Positions 26,233-29,663 of a stretch of 29,663 nucleotides of DNA are shown piece after piece. Position numbers and translations under genes: made by a program. Every line of letters starts with the position of its first letter. Position 1 is the first letter of the stretch. Source of the stretch: Pseudomonadota bacterium (lineage in GTDB: Bacteria; Bdellovibrionota_C; UBA2361; OMIW01); NCBI GenBank assembly GCA_900299205.1, contig OMIW01000085.1:1-29663 (forward strand). The letters run 5' to 3'. Under the pieces are notes generated by a model that saw only the letters and a program-made list of their open reading frames with translations, did not search any database and was not told where the DNA came from.

Positions 26233-26544
26233 TTAGATCTTGCCGATAAGCTGGAGAGCAACCACGAACGAGAAGATAACCAAGGTCTCAATAAAAACTA
26301 ATCCGAGAATCATCGGCGTTTTTAACTCTCCAGCCGCCCCTGGATTCCGACCGATCGCCTCGACACTCGAGGAAACCGCCTTACCTTGGGCCAAAGTTCC
26401 CCCCAATGCAGCGATCCCGACGACGAGACCGGCAGCGAGGCCCACCAACGAACCACCGGAGGACGCACCCTCCTGTGCAAGAGCGATATTAGGAACCGAA
26501 GCGATAGCAAGGGCCAACGCGATACATGTTGCACGAGCACTCAT
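26233..26544 (-). CDS. atpE: F0 ATP synthase subunit c with signal peptide
   Basis: Forms the ion-carrying rotor ring of ATP synthase in the inner membrane. The start ATG 26544 has GGGAGA six bases upstream; a longer frame from 26604 has no such support. The 103-residue product begins with a signal peptide (1-23, ending ALA before Q24), known from several lineages, followed by two membrane helices (about 32-58 and 77-101). Helix 1 is Gly/Ala-rich and contains Q53; the polar loop has R66-N67-P68, and helix 2 carries the essential carboxylate E86 followed by T87. Q53, E86 and T87 line up with three of the sodium ligands of sodium-type c subunits, though the next residue is Leu rather than Thr, so the coupling ion is open. 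It is co-directional with atpB, 190 bp apart. Confidence 0.93.
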   Translation of the reverse strand: MSARATCIALALAIASVPNIALAQEGASSGGSLVGLAAGLVVGIAALGGTLAQGKAVSSSVEAIGRNPGAAGELKTPMILGLVFIETLVIFSFVVALQLIGKI

Positions 26545-26550
26545 CAGATA

Positions 26551-26556
26551 TCTCCC
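26551..26556 (-). promoter_or_regulatory. Ribosome binding site that fixes the atpE start
   Basis: On the minus strand GGGAGA lies six bases before ATG 26544. It selects the 103-residue form that begins directly with the signal peptide. Confidence 0.65.
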
Positions 26557-26662
26557 ATGTTTGTTCTGAGTGTTATTTCCAATTCTAACGAGAGCCCTTT
26601 CCAAAAATAGACAGCCCCTCGCTCTTTTCAGACCATAATCTCCCGAGGTTCAACCCTTTTCA

Positions 26663-26676
26663 GGCACCTCTGTGCC
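26663..26676 (-). other. Small hairpin between atpB and atpE
   Basis: GGCAC (26663-26667) and GTGCC (26672-26676) form a perfect 5-bp stem with a four-base loop (AGAG in the RNA). It lies in the 190-bp gap before atpE. Such hairpins can mark RNA processing or stabilise the 3' part of a message, which would suit the high copy number of subunit c. The role is inferred. Confidence 0.3.
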
Positions 26677-26734
26677 CCGGTACCTCAGTTTTTTCCCTTT
26701 TCTTCATCTAAAAAGCCCAAACAAACACAGCCCC

Positions 26735-27448
26735 TCAGTGGGCCTCATCCCCATGATGCTCGTGCTCCGTTGCAAAGAGAAGATAAAGCATCGTCAGGAT
26801 TGTGAATATAAAGGCCTGCATGAAGCAGACGAAGGTGCCGAGCAGAAAAACTGGCGCTGCAAGCACTTTAAAGAGATCTGTCAAACTGTGTAGAACCATG
26901 TGATCTGCGGTGATATTCCAATATAGTCGCAGATTCAGTGTTAAAATTCTCAGGGTGATGCTTACCAGCTCGACGGGAAATATGAACCACGCGAGCCACC
27001 AGACCGGCCCCGCAAAGTGCTTGATGTAAGGAACCAGTCCCTGTTCTCGGATGCCCTGATAGTTAAAGTAAAGGAAAACAGCGAAGGATATACCCACGTT
27101 TATCCACACTGTCGTCGTAACCACCGGCATTCCGGGGATGAGACCCACCAAATTGGCGAGGAGGATAAACAAAAATACCGATCCGGTAAAGGGAATAAAC
27201 TTGCGTCCCTGCTTCCCAAGGACGGAATCACTCAATGAGACCAGCCCCTCAACCACGACGTCAAGCACCCCCACGAGGGTCGGCCTCTCGTCGGGTATCA
27301 CATGGTCGCTCCGCTGGGACCCTGAACCGAGCCGTCGCCGAACATAGCTGCCCATGCCGAGAAGAGCACATCCAATAGCCCCCCCTACGACCAGCTTCTG
27401 GACGTTTGGGTCCTCAATAAAGGGCGATAAAAAGGTGGCATCAGACAT
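26735..27448 (-). CDS. atpB: F0 ATP synthase subunit a
   Basis: Stator channel subunit that passes ions to and from the c ring. From ATG 27448 (AGAGG nine bases upstream; GTG two codons earlier is the alternative) it has 237 residues with about five or six membrane segments. The essential arginine is R174 in LNLRLYWNITADHMVL, with a second conserved-position arginine R167 seven residues before. The stretch FTGSVFLFILLANLVGLIPG is typical of the family. The C-terminus is His/Glu-rich. It is the first of two genes (atpB-atpE); no atpI, atpF or F1 genes are adjacent, so the F0 genes are split from the rest of the complex, as in several delta-proteobacterial-type genomes. Confidence 0.94.
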   Translation of the reverse strand: MSDATFLSPFIEDPNVQKLVVGGAIGCALLGMGSYVRRRLGSGSQRSDHVIPDERPTLVGVLDVVVEGLVSLSDSVLGKQGRKFIPFTGSVFLFILLANLVGLIPGMPVVTTTVWINVGISFAVFLYFNYQGIREQGLVPYIKHFAGPVWWLAWFIFPVELVSITLRILTLNLRLYWNITADHMVLHSLTDLFKVLAAPVFLLGTFVCFMQAFIFTILTMLYLLFATEHEHHGDEAH

Positions 27449-27680
27449 GGTCACAGGCCTCTGAATGAAAGACGGCTCCCTTTTTACGGGAGTTTCCCCT
27501 AAAAATCAAACGGATCTGCCCAGAAATTAGATTTTCTTCCGAAAATACCCCGAAGTACGCGATTGTGCTGCGTGATGAAACGCAGCCATCTGAAATCAAA
27601 GCCTGAAAGCCTCAGAATAAAAAAAACAAACTCAACCAAGAGAGCACATCGTTATTTTCCATTCCGCAAAAAAGACTCCT

Positions 27681-27708
27681 CGAAAAAATATGTGGAAATA
27701 TTTTTTCG
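27681..27708. repeat. Perfect 10-bp AT-rich inverted repeat with TGTGG spacer
   Basis: CGAAAAAATA (27681-27690) and TATTTTTTCG (27699-27708) are exact reverse complements around TGTGGAAA. TGTGG is the core of a reverse-strand DnaA box. The element could extrude as a cruciform or serve as a protein site in the unwinding region. Confidence 0.6.
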
Positions 27709-27752
27709 GAAAAAAATTACTTTTTTGCTTCAATTAACTTGTAATAACTCGG

Positions 27753-27761
27753 TTATCTACA
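27753..27761 (+). promoter_or_regulatory. DnaA-box-like nonamer
   Basis: TTATCTACA differs from the consensus TTATCCACA at one position. It lies in the AT-rich spacer about 340 bp before dnaA. Confidence 0.5.
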
Positions 27762-27821
27762 CGCCGAAACTGTTGATATTACCGGAGATATTTTTTTTCT
27801 CGTTTTTTTATTTTCTTCTTA

Positions 27822-27849
27822 TTGTAAACCCTCTTTTTCCTACTATAAC
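27822..27849 (+). promoter_or_regulatory. Putative dnaA promoter
   Basis: TTGTAA (27822-27827) and TATAAC (27844-27849) are 16 bases apart. Transcription would begin near 27856, giving a leader of about 240 bases before dnaA. Confidence 0.4.
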
Positions 27850-27860
27850 GTGCTGCCTTA

Positions 27861-27888
27861 CGAGCCCGATGCTCGGTACGGTTTTTTT
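27861..27888 (+). terminator. Terminator-like hairpin in the putative dnaA leader
   Basis: CGAGC (27861-27865) and GCTCG (27871-27875) form a stem with a five-base loop, and T7 follows at 27882-27888 after six bases. It would lie at the very start of a transcript from the promoter at 27822-27849, so it may act as an attenuator or end a tiny RNA. Confidence 0.35.
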
Positions 27889-28021
27889 GATGCAATTTAT
27901 TTCTCTTTCTCTAAAATAATTTTCGGGCGGTCTTAGTCGTAGATTTATTCTTCTCGTCTTGTCCTTCAGTGGCGGTAACCTGTTGTGATTTATCCTGGTG
28001 ACTCGAGGCGCAGTTAGTCAA

Positions 28022-28075
28022 AACAAGATTTGTTTCTGTCGAAGTCATGGCGATTTTAGCTCGCCGTTTTATTAA
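28022..28075 (+). promoter_or_regulatory. Dyad and second leader hairpin before dnaA
   Basis: AAACAA (28022-28027) and TTGTTT (28031-28036) form a tight dyad that looks like an operator. Further on, GGCGA (28049-28053) and TCGCC (28061-28065) form a hairpin followed by GTTTTATT, about 30 bases before the dnaA ATG. Both could modulate dnaA expression. Confidence 0.35.
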
Positions 28076-28096
28076 GATTCAGGTTACAGAGTTCCG

Positions 28097-29659
28097 ATGC
28101 TTACCCCCCTCGCCGATGTTGCCCCCACTGCCTCATCCTTATCGCCTCAAGAGGCGTGGGATCTTTGCCTTCTGCGTTTGAGCCAGGAGATTGACCCCCA
28201 GATTTTTTCAGCATATTTCGAGCCACTCACTCTGGTCGCAAAGAAGCTTGAGGACGAGAGGCCATCAGCTGGTTCCCTCTCCATAGGGGCCCCAAACCGA
28301 TTTATTTGTTCTCAGCTTGATAAGCACTTTCGGGAGAGGCTACTTAATATTCTCGCAGACATACTCCCCGGTGCGGATATTCAACTTAACTTCGTCGTTC
28401 ATGAGCTATCCTCAGTGGAAAAAATTCCTTCTCAGCCCCAAAAGGGAAGAGGTGGAGTAGGAACGCAACCACATCTCGACCGCTCGAACGCAACACCTAT
28501 CCGACCGCGGGAAGGTCCATCTTCGACCGACCCAGTAGCCGAAACGATGGGTATCGTTCAAGGTTCGACAGGCCATCAATTTTCCGCACCGGGCAGCTCC
28601 GGTCATTTCCCGGTGGACCCATTTTCGAGTGGTGCGAATTCATCGTTAAATCCGAAATACTCCTTCGATAACTTCGTTGTCGGGAGCTCGAACCAATTTT
28701 GCCATGCGGCTGCGCTTCGGGTCGCTGAGAGCCCCGGTAATAGCTATAACCCCCTGTTCATTTACGGAGGAGTCGGACTCGGAAAAACTCACCTCCTTCA
28801 CAGCATTGGTAACGAGGTCCTCAAAAAAAATCCGAAAGCAACCATTCTTTACCTCTCCTCAGAGGCTTTTACTAATGAACTCATCCTTGCCCTACGACAG
28901 GCCAAAATGGATGAATTCAAAAAAAGGATGCGAAATATTGAAGTGCTCCTGATCGATGATATTCAATTCATCTCAGGGAAAGAGCGCACTCAGGAGGAAT
29001 TCTTCCACACCTTTAACGCTCTCTACAGCGCAAAGCGTCAGATAGTTATTACCTCGGACAAAATTCCCTCTGAAATTCCCGGTATTGAAGAACGATTGCA
29101 AACCCGTTTTTCTTGGGGATTGATGGCCGACTTGCAGGCTCCTGATTTTGAGACCCGGGTAGCAATCCTCAATCGTAAAGCCGCAGTTGATAAGTTCTCC
29201 CTTCCCGGAGAGGTCGCTCACCTTGTTGCCGAGCGGGTTTCATCGAATGTTCGAGAACTTGAGGGAGCACTAACTCGACTTCACGCTCTCAGCAGCCTCC
29301 AAAATGTCCCAATAACTCTCAAATCGGCCTCAGCGACCCTTGAACCGCTGCTCCAACCGAAAACAATAAACGTGTCCATCGATGACATAAAAAAAGCGGT
29401 TGCGACCCATTTTAATCTGAAAGTCGCCGATATGACGTCAAAACGACGCACCAAGAATCTCTCATTCCCGAGGCACATCGCAATGTACCTCTGCCGAAAA
29501 CACACCACCTGCTCTTATCCGGAGATAGGAGGGCAATTCGGGGGCCGTGACCACTCAAGCGTCATTCACGCAGCAAGTGTTGTCTCTGCGAAGGTAACGT
29601 CAGATACGAAGGTAAGGGAGATGATAGAGGAAATTGAGCGACGTTTGCTCAGCAATTGA
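28097..29659 (+). CDS. dnaA: Chromosomal replication initiator DnaA
   Basis: Binds DnaA boxes and opens the origin. The 520-residue protein is complete and has all four domains. Domain I is at about 16-100, followed by a long Pro/Gly/Ser-rich linker (105-185). The AAA+ domain has Walker A GGVGLGKT (224-231), Walker B LLIDD (284-288) and the sensor stretch VITSDKIPSEI, with the arginine-bearing RLQTRFSWGL. The DNA-binding domain IV carries FPRHIAMYLCRK and the signature GGRDHSSVIHA. The linker is longer than in E. coli DnaA (467 residues), which accounts for the size. ATG 28097 agrees with the domain I start; its ribosome site is weak. It is preceded by the candidate origin. dnaN would be expected downstream but is beyond the window. 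Confidence 0.98.
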   Translation: MLTPLADVAPTASSLSPQEAWDLCLLRLSQEIDPQIFSAYFEPLTLVAKKLEDERPSAGSLSIGAPNRFICSQLDKHFRERLLNILADILPGADIQLNFVVHELSSVEKIPSQPQKGRGGVGTQPHLDRSNATPIRPREGPSSTDPVAETMGIVQGSTGHQFSAPGSSGHFPVDPFSSGANSSLNPKYSFDNFVVGSSNQFCHAAALRVAESPGNSYNPLFIYGGVGLGKTHLLHSIGNEVLKKNPKATILYLSSEAFTNELILALRQAKMDEFKKRMRNIEVLLIDDIQFISGKERTQEEFFHTFNALYSAKRQIVITSDKIPSEIPGIEERLQTRFSWGLMADLQAPDFETRVAILNRKAAVDKFSLPGEVAHLVAERVSSNVRELEGALTRLHALSSLQNVPITLKSASATLEPLLQPKTINVSIDDIKKAVATHFNLKVADMTSKRRTKNLSFPRHIAMYLCRKHTTCSYPEIGGQFGGRDHSSVIHAASVVSAKVTSDTKVREMIEEIERRLLSN

Positions 29660-29663
29660 GGGG

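Larger units (their letters stand above)
27449..28096. other. oriC: AT-rich atpB-dnaA spacer, candidate replication origin (oriC)
   Basis: This 648-bp spacer holds no convincing gene. Features seen are a hairpin GCTGCGT/ACGCAGC (27567-27573 and 27580-27586); a perfect 10-bp AT-rich inverted repeat CGAAAAAATA/TATTTTTTCG (27681-27690 and 27699-27708) with an 8-base spacer TGTGGAAA; TTATCTACA at 27753-27761, one base from the DnaA-box consensus TTATCCACA; and a long pyrimidine-rich tract at about 27790-27840. Transcription leaves the region in both directions (atpB and dnaA). Next to dnaA, this is the usual setting of a bacterial origin. The number of clear DnaA boxes is low, so the call is tentative. 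Confidence 0.5.

Noticed and set aside
27563-27919. 118-residue plus-strand open frame in the atpB-dnaA spacer
   Set aside because: It begins with TTG without a ribosome site, and its Lys- and Phe-rich product follows the AT-rich composition of the spacer.
1-29663. tRNA, rRNA, CRISPR array, insertion sequence or prophage
   Set aside because: Reading both strands showed no tRNA T-arm pattern in a cloverleaf context, no regularly spaced repeats, and no transposase or phage genes.

Overview
The window looks like chromosomal DNA of a Gram-negative-type bacterium and is dominated by housekeeping genes. Signs of a diderm envelope are a lipobox-bearing DUF2959 lipoprotein, an inner-membrane-anchored lytic transglycosylase and an M23 peptidase. 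The sequence alone does not settle the lineage. Subunits a and c of ATP synthase stand apart from the F1 genes, subunit c carries a signal peptide, and MutY lacks its Fe-S ligands. These features recall delta-proteobacterial-like or candidate-phylum genomes, but that is inference. No tRNA, rRNA, CRISPR array, insertion sequence or prophage was seen.

Layout. Positions 1-7.5 kb hold plus-strand genes: M23 peptidase, pterin-4a-carbinolamine dehydratase, secA, hemW-like radical SAM protein, and an unrecognised zinc-ribbon/TM/TPR protein. Positions 7.7-12 kb hold a DUF2959 lipoprotein, glnA with a terminator, and a 558-residue protein I cannot assign. That protein lies behind a promoter overlapped by a long dyad. 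topA (minus) and ileS (plus) diverge from a 401-bp spacer with complementary G and C tracts. mnmG (minus) and an SLT lytic transglycosylase (plus) also diverge. Next comes a compact minus-strand operon accC-rnhA-mutY, then trxB (plus), which shares a bidirectional terminator with atpE (minus) and atpB (minus). A 648-bp AT-rich intergenic region separates atpB from dnaA (plus), which ends the window.

How the genes relate. dnaA, the AT-rich region with hairpins and DnaA-box-like sequences, mnmG and atp genes form the kind of neighbourhood often found at a bacterial replication origin, so the atpB-dnaA spacer is the best oriC candidate here. topA, rnhA and mutY serve DNA topology and repair. ileS and mnmG serve translation fidelity. 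secA serves export, accC fatty-acid synthesis, glnA nitrogen assimilation and trxB thiol redox balance.

The most unusual points are an isoleucyl-tRNA synthetase whose HIGH signature reads HHGT, a MutY-like glycosylase with no Fe-S cysteines and Glu at the catalytic Asp position, the unassigned 558-residue protein with its dyad promoter, and a structured dnaA leader/origin region. I see no clear evidence of a complete undescribed multi-gene system.
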